Position numbers and translations under genes: made by a program
Notes under the pieces: model-generated
What the model saw: only the letters and a program-made list of their open reading frames with translations
Told to the model about the DNA's origin: nothing
The model's database searches: none
Assembly: GCF_007828865.1 (NCBI RefSeq)
Contig: NZ_VIVK01000001.1
Span: 4,278,001 to 4,342,000, forward strand
From: Kribbella amoyensis
GTDB taxonomy: Bacteria; Actinomycetota; Actinomycetes; Propionibacteriales; Kribbellaceae
DNA: 64,000 bases
Direction of reading: 5' to 3'
Shown: positions 18,900 to 27,353 of the stretch, piece by piece
Numbering within the stretch: the stretch's first letter is position 1
How the letters are laid out: the number at the start of each line of letters is the position of its first letter

Positions 18900-19189
18900 T
18901 TTGGGTTGACGTCGCGGGCGAAGTAGGCCGCGGCGCGCCGCAAGATCTCGTTCTCCTGCTCCAACTGCCGGTTGCGCTTCTTCACCTCGCGCAGCTCAGC
19001 CGACTCCTCCCGAGTGGCGCCCGACTGGTGACCGTCCTCGATATCGGCCAGCTTCAGCCAGCGCTGCAGACACGACACGGAAATCCCGAAGTCCTTCGCG
19101 ACCTGCGCGATCGGCGCCTCACCCTTGCGGGCAACCGCGACCACATCACGACGGAACTCCAACGGAAACGCTTTCGGCACGACAGACAT
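18896..19189 (-). CDS. IS3-family transposase OrfA (HTH protein)
   Basis: 97-aa DNA-binding subunit with the HTH motif AQVAKDFGISVSCLQRWLK and a leucine-zipper-like C-terminus (ELREVKKRNRQLEQENEILR) that mediates OrfA/OrfAB oligomerisation. ATG 19189 is used; GTG at 19180 with GGAAGG upstream is an alternative. The stop overlaps the orfB start in the -1 frame, as usual in IS3-family elements that make a fused OrfAB. Confidence 0.9.
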   Translation of the reverse strand: MSVVPKAFPLEFRRDVVAVARKGEAPIAQVAKDFGISVSCLQRWLKLADIEDGHQSGATREESAELREVKKRNRQLEQENEILRRAAAYFARDVNPK

Positions 19190-19223
19190 CCTTCCAGCAA
19201 GGACCCAAGTCCTCACAGATCAG

Positions 19224-19249
19224 GAGTCAACCGAACCCGGGGCAGTCCC
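19224..19249 (-). repeat. IS3 terminal inverted repeat (orfA side)
   Basis: 26-nt repeat; on the minus strand it starts GGGACTGCCCCGGGTTCGG. It matches the other end at 24 of 26 positions and is followed outside by the target repeat ATG (19250-19252). Confidence 0.9.
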
Positions 19250-19940
19250 ATGGACCAGTTCAGTGCTTTGACCTGCGCGGTAGCTGTCACCGTCAAACCA
19301 GGGACACTTGCCTGCCGCACGATGGGACCCCAGGTGTTCTCGGATTTGTCCACCCACAGCCAGACCGGCATGTTCACCAACCCAATCTGACCGGCGCCGG
19401 GAGCGGTACGAATCTGGGGCTTCCCCAGTTGCATGGAGGCAATCGCTCGGTACGCAAGCGTCTCAGGGTCGATGACGACCGTGTCAGGTTCCCCTGGCAA
19501 CCAGACCCATCTGGTCACGATATGACGGCCCTCGTCGTACCCCTGCTCCCGAAGGCACGCCCAGATCGACCCCTCGGTGTGACCTTGCCAGCGCGGATCG
19601 GAGTACGGAGGCTGAGGCGTCTCACGCTGGAGGTAACACTGCTGGCTGTTCGACCAATTGCCTAGCTCGCTGTTGGTGCACGCCTGCGGTGTACCGCCGA
19701 AATTGCAGACCTGCTTGACCTTCTTGGCGCCGGGCTTGGATTGATCCTCTCCGTCGCCGGCTCGGTTAGTGTCCTTGATCAGGAACCAATTGCAGGTGAA
19801 TTCGGTCGTCGAGCACCGGAGCACGTACTCCGGCCCAGGCTTTGGTGGGATGTCGATCTTGGGGTCCGGATCTGCATTCGCATGTGTCGATGACAGGAAG
19901 AGGATCCCGAAAGCAAGCACGCCGCTCGCGAGGATCGGTC

Positions 19941-20555
19941 TCAACATTTGCCGAGACCTTTCTCTTCGACCACGAACCACATCTTCGTCGGCTTGCCGGT
20001 CGGCGATGCGTAGACCAGCTTGGCGCGGAAGGCGACGCGGCGCCCCGACTTCGAGCCGACGTGCACTGGCTTGCCGTCCTTCTGGAAATGCAGGGAAGTG
20101 CCGGCGCTGTCAACACACGACTTCAACTGAACGGTCGGTTGCTCAGAATCCAGAGCGACAGACTCCACCGCCAGCGATGCGATCTTGACTGAGCCCGAGC
20201 GATACCACCCGTCGTTGCGTAGGGAGCGCACATCGCCAATGGCAGCAATGAGCCACTCCCCGCCGAGGCCGGCGGCTTCAAGCGGCTCGCGGCTGGACTG
20301 TGTGGGATTGGCGAGTGCCTTGTCGATCGCAGCGCGAGCTGTCTTGTACCGCGCGGTGGCGGCGTCTATCGCCTGTTGTTCTTCGGGGGTCCAGGTGGTG
20401 GTTGGGGTTGGCGACGGGGTTGTGGTGGTGGTGGTGGTGGTGGATGTGGACGGGGCTGGGTCGGGGCGGCCGGCTTCCGGGGAGTCGTTGCAGGCTGTGA
20501 GTGTGAGGGTGGCGCACACTGCGAGGGCTGCTACGGCTTGCGGGCGGCGGCTCAT
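19941..20555 (-). CDS. Thr-rich lipoprotein, first gene of the recO-uppS cassette
   Basis: 204-aa lipoprotein with signal peptide AVAALAVCATLTLTAC (lipobox Cys). A linker of repeated Thr (eight in a row, encoded by a GTG/CAC-type triplet microsatellite near 20420-20448) leads to the same WTPEEQQAIDAATARYKTAR helix and terminal MWFVVEEKGLGKC as the lipoprotein at 17001. Its TGA overlaps the ATG (19947) of the secreted-protein gene that follows, so the three genes form one cassette. Function unknown; a cell-surface role is inferred from lipidation. ATG 20555 is the only start giving a signal peptide. Confidence 0.82.
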   Translation of the reverse strand: MSRRPQAVAALAVCATLTLTACNDSPEAGRPDPAPSTSTTTTTTTTPSPTPTTTWTPEEQQAIDAATARYKTARAAIDKALANPTQSSREPLEAAGLGGEWLIAAIGDVRSLRNDGWYRSGSVKIASLAVESVALDSEQPTVQLKSCVDSAGTSLHFQKDGKPVHVGSKSGRRVAFRAKLVYASPTGKPTKMWFVVEEKGLGKC

Positions 20556-20799
20556 CTGGCTCCGTTCGGGCTGCGGACGGTAGTCGGGGACTGCGGACGG
20601 TAATAGGTTGCCATACGGAGGGTGTGCTGGGGCTGGGGTTATCCACAGGCTGCAGGAAGTTGCAGTGTGGGGGTGCTGACGGGGTTACGTTGAGTGGTGT
20701 ACGTGGTTTCGCGCTCCTTGGGTGGGCGGGGTGCGGGGCGCGATCTCGGGGTTGGGGCGGGCGTCCGGGTGGGGCTCGGGGTTTGGCAGACTCGGGGTT

Positions 20800-21633
20800 A
20801 TGTCGCCTTTGGGTCGTCGTCGGGGTCGTGGGGATGTCGGTGCTCGGGTGGGGGAGGTTGTTGCTCCTGACCCGCATCCTTCGGGAGCTCGGCCGCCGTC
20901 GATCCCGGCGGAATTGGTGCCTCGGCATGTGGCGATCGTGATGGACGGGAACGGCCGGTGGGCGAAGGCTCGGGGGTTGCCCCGGACCGAGGGGCACAAG
21001 ATGGGGGAGGCGTCGCTGCTCGACGTCATCAAGGGTGGGATCGAGATCGGGGTGAAGTACATCTCGGCGTACGCGTTCTCGACGGAGAACTGGGCGCGGT
21101 CGCCGGAGGAGGTGCGCTTCCTGATGGGGTTCAACCGGGACGTGATCCATCGGCGCCGGGACGAGCTGGACGCGATGGGGGTCCGCGTCGTCTGGTCGGG
21201 GCGGCGGCCGCGGTTGTGGAAGTCGGTGATCGACGAGCTGGAGTACGCGCAGGAGCGGACCAAGAACAACAGCACGATCACCCTGCAGTTCTGCGTGAAC
21301 TACGGCGGTCGGGCCGAGATCGCCGACGCGATGCGGTCGATCGCGCGGGATGTTGCCGAGGGCAAGATCAAGCCGGACCGGATCAACGAGACCACGGTCG
21401 CTCGGCACTTGTACGCGCCGGACGTGCCGGAGGTGGACCTGTTCGTCCGGTCGTCGGGGGAGCAGCGGACGTCGAACTTCCTCGTCTGGCAGCTGGCGTA
21501 CGCGGAGATGGTCTTCCTGGACACGCTGTGGCCGGACTTCGACCGGCGCGATCTGTGGCGGGCGATCGAGCTTTACGCGCAGAGGGATCGGCGGTACGGC
21601 GGGGCTGTTCCTAACGAGGTCGCTGGCAGCTAG
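20800..21633 (+). CDS. uppS: Isoprenyl transferase (polyprenyl diphosphate synthase)
   Basis: 277-aa cis-prenyltransferase extending farnesyl or shorter diphosphates with isopentenyl diphosphate to make the lipid carrier for cell-wall precursors. Motifs: the diphosphate/Mg loop [20 protein letters not shown] followed by [34 protein letters not shown]; and [21 protein letters not shown] with Arg/Ser substrate ligands and a terminal [15 protein letters not shown] 20800 is preferred because the frame upstream is Gly/Arg-rich and lacks family sequence. Usually adjacent to recO; here separated by the lipoprotein cassette. Confidence 0.95.
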   Translation: MSPLGRRRGRGDVGARVGEVVAPDPHPSGARPPSIPAELVPRHVAIVMDGNGRWAKARGLPRTEGHKMGEASLLDVIKGGIEIGVKYISAYAFSTENWARSPEEVRFLMGFNRDVIHRRRDELDAMGVRVVWSGRRPRLWKSVIDELEYAQERTKNNSTITLQFCVNYGGRAEIADAMRSIARDVAEGKIKPDRINETTVARHLYAPDVPEVDLFVRSSGEQRTSNFLVWQLAYAEMVFLDTLWPDFDRRDLWRAIELYAQRDRRYGGAVPNEVAGS

Positions 21634-21651
21634 GTATCCAGGTGGGCAGGC

Positions 21652-22305
21652 TCAGCGGGCGCCGGGGGAGGGGAGGAGGCCTCTTTCGATGGCTACTGTG
21701 ACGGCTCTTGTTCGGTCGTCTACTTCCAGTTTGGTGAAGAGGCGTTGGAGGTGGGTCTTTACTGTTGCCTCCCCGATGAACAACTCGCGGCCGATCTCCG
21801 CGTTGCTCAGCCCCCGCGCCACCGCTGCCAACACCTCCAGCTCACGCGGTGACGGCTGAGCGGCGGCCGGCGGCGCGGGCGTACGTAGGCGATTCATCAG
21901 CCGAGCCGCAACCGGCGGAGCCAACACCGTCTCGCCGCGAGAGGCCGCGCGGATGCCCTCCAGGAGCTCCGCATGCGGTGTGTCCTTCAGCAAGTACCCC
22001 GCAGCTCCAGCCTCGACCGCGTGCAGGATGTCGGTGTCGGTGTCGTACGTGGTCAGGACCAACACCTTCGTCGACGGGTATGTCGAGACGATCGCTCCCG
22101 TGGCCGAGACGCCGTCGCGCCGGGGCATTCGGAGGTCCATGAGGACCACGTCGGGGTTGGTGGCCGCTACTTGGGCGAGGGCTTCCTCGCCGTCGCCGGC
22201 TTCGGCTACCACCTCGATGTCCTCGGTGACGGCGAGCATGCCGATGAGGCCCGAGCGCACGACCGGGTGGTCGTCCACCACCAGGACCCGGACGGTTTCC
22301 GTCAC
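21652..22305 (-). CDS. NarL/LuxR-family response regulator
   Basis: 217-aa two-component response regulator. The receiver domain (1-120) starts VRVLVVDDHPVVRSGL with phospho-acceptor Asp in DVVLMDLRMPRRDG, Thr in VLVLTTYDTD and Lys in YLLKDT. The LuxR HTH is LSNAEIGRELFIGEATVKTHLQRLF (about 165-190). The ATG at 22305 overlaps the stop of the sensor kinase gene by 4 nt. It likely controls the ABC-2 exporter genes just upstream, a pairing common in actinobacteria, but no binding site was identified. It converges on uppS with a gap of only 18 bp. Confidence 0.93.
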   Translation of the reverse strand: MTETVRVLVVDDHPVVRSGLIGMLAVTEDIEVVAEAGDGEEALAQVAATNPDVVLMDLRMPRRDGVSATGAIVSTYPSTKVLVLTTYDTDTDILHAVEAGAAGYLLKDTPHAELLEGIRAASRGETVLAPPVAARLMNRLRTPAPPAAAQPSPRELEVLAAVARGLSNAEIGRELFIGEATVKTHLQRLFTKLEVDDRTRAVTVAIERGLLPSPGAR

Positions 22306-23501
22306 GACTTCTCCTGTGTTGTCGAGGGGATGAGGACCTGGATGCGCGTACCGCGGCCGGGTGCGCTGTCGACCTGGACGGAGCCGCCGGACTCCTCCAC
22401 CCGGCCACGCATCGCGGTGAGGCCGAAGCCGGTCGCCGGGGCGGCTGGTTCGAAGCCGGTACCGTCGTCGCGGATCTCGATGCCGAGCCCTTCCGCGGAC
22501 CGGCCGAGCGTGATGCGTACCGACGTCGCGCCGGCGTGTTTGCGGATGTTGGCCAGCGCCTCCTGGGCCGCGCGGAGCAGGACCACCTGTTGTCCCTGCG
22601 GCAATGCGGCGACCTCGTCGTCGGGGAGGTCGAGGGTGACCTGGACGTCGATCCCGGTCTCGCCCGCGAACCGTTCGCCCTGGCGGCGCAGCACCTCGGC
22701 CAGGGTGGCCTCGTGCAATGCGACCGGCGTGAACGCCGCGACCAGGGCGCGGGCTTCGGCGAGGTTCTCCCGGGCGGTGTCCTCGATCGCGGCGAGCCGG
22801 GCCGCGACCCCGTCGACGCCACCGCGGCCGAGTTCGACCGAGGCGGTCTGGGAGAGCATCACGATGCTGGTCATGCCCTGGGCGAGAGTGTCGTGGATCT
22901 CGCGGGCCATCCGCTCCCGCTCGGCCATCACGCCGGCGGAGTGGTGCGCCTCGGCCAGCTCGTCCCGGGCCGCGTGCAGCTGGCGGATCAGCTCGGCGCG
23001 TTGCTCACTCTGCTCGATCACCTTCTCGATCCAGATCCCGAGCAGCATGCTCACCACCAGGCTGATGAGCATCCACGGGAGGATGTCCCGGAACGCCTCG
23101 TACGTCCAGCCGGCCGCGTACAGCTGAGCGGTACCGACCGCGACCAGCAGCGCGATGCTGTACAGGACGCCGTCCAGGATGCGCTCGTTGAGCAGCCAGA
23201 TCTGCGGTGACGCGAGGAATAACAGGAAGATGCTCTGCGGGTACAGCATCACCAGGACCGCCATCGCGGCGATCAGCAGGACCCGGTACAGGTGGGCCCG
23301 CACGGGGGCGTGGTTCCCGATCGCGGGGCGGCCGATGAACTGGTACGCCAAGCCGAGCAGCGCCAGGACGCCGAGGAACACCAGCCGCGGTCCGCCAGTC
23401 AGGTCGTCTGAGAGGAGCGAGACCAGCGCGGTGATGGCGAGCATCGTGTAGAAGACCGCGTGCCAGACGACCAACGTCCGGGTCCACACCGCCTGACTCA
23501 C
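22302..23501 (-). CDS. Sensor histidine kinase (HisKA_3 type)
   Basis: About 399 aa. The N-terminal half carries about five to six hydrophobic helices (VVWHAVFYTMLAITALVSLL, LVFLGVLALLGLAYQFI, VLLIAAMAVLVMLYP). The dimerisation/phosphoacceptor helix has the His in MAREIHDTLAQGMTSIVML, and the C-terminal HATPase domain has NIRKHAGAT, IRDDGTGF and GFGLTAMRGRVEESGG. GTG 23501 is favoured because GGAGGGAG precedes it; longer starts at 23519-23528 are possible. It is co-transcribed with its response regulator (4-bp overlap). The input signal is unknown; membrane location suggests envelope stress or an exported compound. Confidence 0.9.
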   Translation of the reverse strand: MSQAVWTRTLVVWHAVFYTMLAITALVSLLSDDLTGGPRLVFLGVLALLGLAYQFIGRPAIGNHAPVRAHLYRVLLIAAMAVLVMLYPQSIFLLFLASPQIWLLNERILDGVLYSIALLVAVGTAQLYAAGWTYEAFRDILPWMLISLVVSMLLGIWIEKVIEQSEQRAELIRQLHAARDELAEAHHSAGVMAERERMAREIHDTLAQGMTSIVMLSQTASVELGRGGVDGVAARLAAIEDTARENLAEARALVAAFTPVALHEATLAEVLRRQGERFAGETGIDVQVTLDLPDDEVAALPQGQQVVLLRAAQEALANIRKHAGATSVRITLGRSAEGLGIEIRDDGTGFEPAAPATGFGLTAMRGRVEESGGSVQVDSAPGRGTRIQVLIPSTTQEKS

Positions 23502-23591
23502 GACTCCCTCCGTCTCCATGGTCGCCATTCTGACCCAAAGCCTCGGGCCGAACCGCACCCGCCCAGCCACGCCCGCCACGCCCGTCACGCG

Positions 23592-24416
23592 TCAGCCGGC
23601 GTCGCGCCGGGTCCAGCGGAAGACCCGCTGAGCGACGACCAGACCGACGACGAGCCACAGCGACAGCACGATCGCGCCGGTCCCGAGCTGCCACGAGCCG
23701 CCCGGCTCGTTCGCCTCGAACCCGTCCGGCAGGAACACCGACCGCATGCCCTGCGCCAGCCACTTCAGCGGGAAGATCTCGGCCACGGTCTGCATCCACG
23801 CGGGCAGGCTGCTGTAGACGAAGTAGACGCCGGAGATGAACTGCAGCAGCAGCACCACCGGGGTGATCACCGCGGACGCCGCCTTGCCGGAGCGTGGTAC
23901 GACCGAGAACGCGATCCCGAGGACCGACCCGGACGCCGTGCCGAGAACGAAGATCCAGAGGAAGTTCAGCCACTTCGCCGGCTCGGTCGGCAGGTCGACC
24001 CCGAGCGCCAGCCCGGCCACCGCGAGCAGCAGCGTGAACTGCAGCACCGACGTGACCAGGACCAGCCCGATCTTGCCGATGAAGTAGGCCTGCGGCGACA
24101 TCGGTGTCCCGCGCAGCCGCTTGAGCAGATCCTCGTCCCGCTCCATCGCGATGGTGACCGCGAGCGACTGGAAGCTGGTCAGGAAGATCCCGGAGGCGAG
24201 CATCCCCGGGGTGAAGTAGGTCGCCGCGTCGACGCCGTCGGCGAAGTCGGTCGTGCCGCCGAAGACCGCGGAGAAGATGCCCAGGAAGATGATCGGGAAG
24301 AAGAAGGTGAAGACCAGCTGGTCCCGCTCCCTGAAGAACTGCTTGACCTCGAGCGAGGTCCGGGACAGGCCGATCCGCAGTGTGGACGGCAGCGCGGTGG
24401 CGACGACGGTGTTCAT
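23592..24416 (-). CDS. ABC-2 type exporter permease (DrrB-like)
   Basis: 274-aa permease with six helices. The first follows VKQFFRERDQLVFTFFFPII; later ones include GIFLTSFQSLAVTIA, VLQFTLLLAVAGLALG, WLNFLWIFVLGTASGSVLGIAF and ITPVVLLLQFISGVYFVYSS. The segment AMERDEDLLKRLRGTPMSPQAYF is the hallmark of ABC2_membrane exporters of the drug/daunorubicin class. The ATG at 24416 shares its A with the TGA of the ATPase gene upstream, so the two are translationally coupled. It probably works with the ATPase 24416-25303 and is likely controlled by the two-component system downstream. Substrate unknown. Confidence 0.92.
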   Translation of the reverse strand: MNTVVATALPSTLRIGLSRTSLEVKQFFRERDQLVFTFFFPIIFLGIFSAVFGGTTDFADGVDAATYFTPGMLASGIFLTSFQSLAVTIAMERDEDLLKRLRGTPMSPQAYFIGKIGLVLVTSVLQFTLLLAVAGLALGVDLPTEPAKWLNFLWIFVLGTASGSVLGIAFSVVPRSGKAASAVITPVVLLLQFISGVYFVYSSLPAWMQTVAEIFPLKWLAQGMRSVFLPDGFEANEPGGSWQLGTGAIVLSLWLVVGLVVAQRVFRWTRRDAG

Positions 24417-25303
24417 CAGGCGGCTCCGACCTCGACGGCGGGCTCGGCGGCGGTACCGACGGACCCGATCAACTCCAGATAGACGTCTTCCAGGCTCGGC
24501 CGCCGGACCTGCAACTCCGGGACCTCGCCGCCGAACCGCTGCATCAGCCGCGCCACCTCGGCGGTCGGCTCGTCGGTCCGTACCTCGTGCGCTCCGTCGG
24601 CGTCCAGCCAGGACACCCGCGCGGTGCGGGCGCCGCGGCCGCCGAGGGTCTCCGGGGTTCCGACCTCGACCATCCGGCCGTCGGCGATCACTCCGACCCG
24701 GTCGGCCAGGTGCTCGGCCTCGTCCAGGTAGTGGGTGGTCAGCAGGATCGTGGTCCCCGCGGTCCGAAGGTTCTCGATCAGGGTCCAGAACTGCCGCCGT
24801 GCCTCCGGGTCGAACCCGGTGGTCGGCTCGTCCAGGAACAGCAGCTCCGGGTTCCCGATCACGCCGAGCGCGACGTCGAGGCGGCGCCGTTGCCCGCCGG
24901 AGAGCTTGCGGGTCCGGGTCTTGCGCTTGTCCTGCAGCCCGACCGAGGCGATCACCTCGTCGGGATCGCGCGGGTTCGGGTAGTACCCGGCGAAGTGGTG
25001 GACGAGTTCGGCGACGGACAGCTCCGCCTCGTCCCGGGACGACTGCGCGACGATCCCGAGCCGGGACCGCCACCGCCGGTCCCCGTGCGCCGGGTCGACG
25101 CCGAGCACGCTGATCTCGCCTTCGTCGGCCCGGCGGTACCCCTCCAGTACCTCCGTGGCCGTGGTCTTGCCGGCGCCGTTCGGCCCGAGCAGGGCGAACA
25201 CCTCACCGCGGTGGATGTCCAGGTCGACCCCGTCGACGGCGACCTTGTCGGGGTAGCGCTTGACGAGTCCGCGGACCCGTACGGCGTAGTCGTTCTCGTT
25301 CAT
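24416..25303 (-). CDS. ABC exporter ATP-binding protein (DrrA-like)
   Basis: 295-aa ATPase with Walker A LGPNGAGKTT, signature KLSGGQRRRLDVALGV, Walker B LLFLDEPTTGFDPEARR, switch TTHYLDEAEHLAD and a C-terminal extension ending PSLEDVYLELIG, which identifies the DrrA/CcmA class of exporters. It energises the ABC-2 permease encoded immediately downstream. It is divergent from mscR, with 125 bp between the starts. ATG 25303 is the start. Confidence 0.93.
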   Translation of the reverse strand: MNENDYAVRVRGLVKRYPDKVAVDGVDLDIHRGEVFALLGPNGAGKTTATEVLEGYRRADEGEISVLGVDPAHGDRRWRSRLGIVAQSSRDEAELSVAELVHHFAGYYPNPRDPDEVIASVGLQDKRKTRTRKLSGGQRRRLDVALGVIGNPELLFLDEPTTGFDPEARRQFWTLIENLRTAGTTILLTTHYLDEAEHLADRVGVIADGRMVEVGTPETLGGRGARTARVSWLDADGAHEVRTDEPTAEVARLMQRFGGEVPELQVRRPSLEDVYLELIGSVGTAAEPAVEVGAA

Positions 25304-25428
25304 GGCTCAACTCTCGCCCGGGCCGGCCGGTCGCCGGGAGCGCCGGACGGGTGACCGGCTGTCCCCCGATCGGTGGACACGCGCGGCGGGGCTGACGGCG
25401 GGTACGGTCGGCGGCTAGCGTCGGGCAC

Positions 25429-26523
25429 ATGAGCCAGACAGTGCGTGGAGTCGTAGCCCTCAGCAAGGGCGCCCCGGTCACGATCGAGCAGATCACGATC
25501 CCGGATCCCGGGCCGGGCGAGGCGGTGGTCCAGGTGCAGGCCTGCGGGGTCTGCCACACCGACCTGCACTATCGCGAGGGCGGGATCAACGACGACTTCC
25601 CGTTCCTGCTCGGCCACGAGGCGGCCGGGATCGTGGAGAGCGTCGGCGAGGGGGTGACCGATGTCGCGCCGGGTGACTTCGTGGTGCTGAACTGGCGGGC
25701 CGTCTGCGGCAACTGCCGGGCCTGCCTGCGCGGCCGCCCGTGGTACTGCTTCAACACCCACAACGCCGAGCAGAAGATGACCCTTGCTGATGGCACCGAG
25801 CTCTCGCCGGCGCTGGGTATCGGCGCGTTCGCGGAGAAGACCCTGGTCGCGGCCGGGCAGTGCACCAAGGTGGATCCGGCGGCCAAGCCCGAGGTGGCCG
25901 GACTGCTCGGCTGCGGCGTGATGGCCGGCCTCGGTGCCGCGATCAACACCGGCAACGTCGGCCGCGGCGACTCGGTCGCGGTGATCGGCTGCGGCGGCGT
26001 CGGTACGGCGTCCGTCGTCGGCGCCCGGCTCGCCGGTGCCGCCCGGGTGATCGCGATCGACCTCGACGAGCGGAAGTTGTCCGTCGCGCAGGAGCTCGGC
26101 GCGACCCACACGATCAACTCGAAGGGCCTGGATCAGGACGGCGTGGTCGAGGCGGTGCAGGAACTCACCGGCGGCTTCGGCGCGGACGTGGTGATCGACG
26201 CGGTCGGTCGCCCGGAGACCTGGCAGCAGGCGTTCTACGCCCGCGACCTGGCCGGCACCGTGGTCCTGGTCGGCGTCCCGACCCCGGACATGCGGCTGGA
26301 CATGCCGCTGCTCGACTTCTTCGGCCGCGGCGGATCGCTCAAGTCCAGCTGGTACGGCGACTGCCTGCCGAGCCGCGACTTCCCGCTGCTGATCGACCTG
26401 CACCTGCAGGGCCGGCTGCCGCTGGACCGGTTCGTCTCCGAGACGATCGCGCTGGACGACGTGGAGGCCGCGTTCGCCAAGATGCACCACGGTGACGTGC
26501 TGCGCTCGGTGGTGGTGTTCTGA
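25429..26523 (+). CDS. mscR: S-(hydroxymethyl)mycothiol dehydrogenase (mycothiol-dependent formaldehyde dehydrogenase)
   Basis: 364-aa zinc-dependent medium-chain dehydrogenase that oxidises the formaldehyde-mycothiol adduct (and reduces S-nitrosomycothiol). Catalytic zinc ligands: Cys in [14 protein letters not shown] and the His-Glu of LLGHEAAG. Structural zinc: the Cys cluster in [15 protein letters not shown]. The NAD fold is [19 protein letters not shown], and the late segment [19 protein letters not shown] is typical of the mycothiol class. Its presence implies that the host makes mycothiol. It shares a base (TGATG) with the metallo-beta-lactamase gene that follows, the same gene pair known in mycobacteria (Rv2259-Rv2260). 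Confidence 0.93.
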   Translation: MSQTVRGVVALSKGAPVTIEQITIPDPGPGEAVVQVQACGVCHTDLHYREGGINDDFPFLLGHEAAGIVESVGEGVTDVAPGDFVVLNWRAVCGNCRACLRGRPWYCFNTHNAEQKMTLADGTELSPALGIGAFAEKTLVAAGQCTKVDPAAKPEVAGLLGCGVMAGLGAAINTGNVGRGDSVAVIGCGGVGTASVVGARLAGAARVIAIDLDERKLSVAQELGATHTINSKGLDQDGVVEAVQELTGGFGADVVIDAVGRPETWQQAFYARDLAGTVVLVGVPTPDMRLDMPLLDFFGRGGSLKSSWYGDCLPSRDFPLLIDLHLQGRLPLDRFVSETIALDDVEAAFAKMHHGDVLRSVVVF

Positions 26524-27128
26524 TGCCGGCCCGGATCGAGCGCCTGGTCACCTCGGGCACGTTCAGCCTCGACGGCGGGACGTGGGACGTCGACAACAAC
26601 GTCTGGCTGATCGGTGACGACAGCGAGGTCCTGGTGATCGACGCGGCGCACGACGCCCAGCGGATCCTCGAGGCGGTGGGGGACCGGCGGGTGGTGGCCC
26701 TGGTCTGCACCCACGCGCACAACGACCACATCAACGCGGTCGGCGGCGTCCAGGCGGTCCTGAAGGTCCCGGTCTGGCTCAACTCCGCCGACCAGATGCT
26801 CTGGGCCGCGCTGTACGACGACGCGCCCGACCACGACCTGACCGACGGCACCACCTTCGAGGTCGCGGGGACGACGCTGCGGGCGATCCACACGCCCGGG
26901 CACAGCCCCGGCTCCACCTGCCTGTACGCCGAGGACCTCGACGCGGTGTTCACCGGCGACACCCTCTTCCACGGCGGCCCGGGTGCGACCGGCCGCTCGT
27001 ACAGTGACAAGCCGACGATCCTGAAGTCCATCCGGGAGCGGCTGCTGACGCTGCCGTCCGGCACGGTCGTGCACACCGGTCACGGCGACACCACGACGAT
27101 CGCCGCGGAGGCGAACGCCGCCGACTGA
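26523..27128 (+). CDS. Metallo-beta-lactamase-fold hydrolase paired with mscR
   Basis: 201-aa MBL-fold enzyme with the zinc motif THAHNDHINAVGG (HxHxDH), a third His in IHTPGHSPGSTCLY, the Asp of VFTGDTLFHGG and a final HTGHGDTTT. It belongs to the glyoxalase II-like group. Coupling to mscR (overlapping TGATG) suggests it hydrolyses the S-formylmycothiol product to formate and mycothiol. That role is an inference from context, not from the residues alone. It ends 9 bp before a strong terminator hairpin. Confidence 0.9.
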   Translation: MPARIERLVTSGTFSLDGGTWDVDNNVWLIGDDSEVLVIDAAHDAQRILEAVGDRRVVALVCTHAHNDHINAVGGVQAVLKVPVWLNSADQMLWAALYDDAPDHDLTDGTTFEVAGTTLRAIHTPGHSPGSTCLYAEDLDAVFTGDTLFHGGPGATGRSYSDKPTILKSIRERLLTLPSGTVVHTGHGDTTTIAAEANAAD

Positions 27129-27136
27129 AATCCAAC

Positions 27137-27165
27137 GCCCCGCGCCGGAGGTTCCGGCGCGGGGC
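27137..27165 (+). terminator. Terminator after mscR operon
   Basis: Perfect 12-bp stem GCCCCGCGCCGG (27137-27148), loop AGGTT, then CCGGCGCGGGGC (27154-27165), starting 9 bp after the stop of the hydrolase gene. Confidence 0.88.
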
Positions 27166-27178
27166 ACCAGCGGTCCGA

Positions 27179-27220
27179 GGACCGGCGATGCGGTTGCCTT
27201 AGGCAATCGATCGCCGGTCC
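27179..27220 (+). repeat. Second hairpin downstream of the mscR terminator
   Basis: GGACCGGCGAT (27179-27189) pairs with ATCGCCGGTCC (27210-27220), with an inner TTGCC-TTA-GGCAA hairpin in the loop and TTCCGTTT following. It is either a back-up terminator or part of the leader of the next operon. Confidence 0.7.
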
Positions 27221-27256
27221 TTCCGTTTGGTCCCGGACAATCTATGGACACAGCGT

Positions 27257-27270
27257 TTACAGCGCTGTAA
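27257..27270 (+). promoter_or_regulatory. Putative LacI-family operator of the sulfatase operon
   Basis: Perfect 14-bp palindrome TTACAGCGCTGTAA, 84 bp before the sulfatase start. Even length with a central CG is the hallmark of LacI-family sites, and a LacI regulator gene closes the same cluster (31990). Assignment is by position and symmetry. Confidence 0.65.
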
Positions 27271-27353
27271 CGTCTGGCCCCAGGTCGCCGGAGAAGTCCT
27301 TGCCGGCTGCCCTGTCCGACCCTGCCCGCCGTCCTGGAAGGTGCCCACCGAGG

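Larger units (their letters stand above)
17992..19249 (-). mobile_element. IS3-family insertion sequence, 1258 bp
   Basis: Complete element with orfA and orfB, terminal inverted repeats of 26 nt (24 identical) starting GGGACTGCCCC, and a 3-bp direct repeat ATG (17989-17991 and 19250-19252). The target repeat could also be read as 5 bp because the flanks are locally palindromic (CCATGG). It interrupts a secreted-protein gene in the same orientation. Confidence 0.92.
17679..19947 (-). pseudogene. Secreted PKD-like protein gene broken by an IS3 element
   Basis: The N-terminal part (19947 to 19250) encodes signal peptide MLRPILASGVLAFGILFLSS ending in an ANA/D cleavage site, and a domain with two Cys pairs. 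The C-terminal part (17988 to 17679) continues with MGDGKTVRCETAGTPYDKAM and DCGHRY. Removing the IS and one copy of the ATG/CAT target repeat gives 1008 nt, exactly 336 codons in one frame, joining WSM to GDGKT. The join resembles a PKD-like fold (WxMGDG...PDCGHxY). The ATG at 19947 overlaps the stop of the lipoprotein gene upstream, so the gene was translated from the same operon. Each half alone is probably non-functional. Confidence 0.85.
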
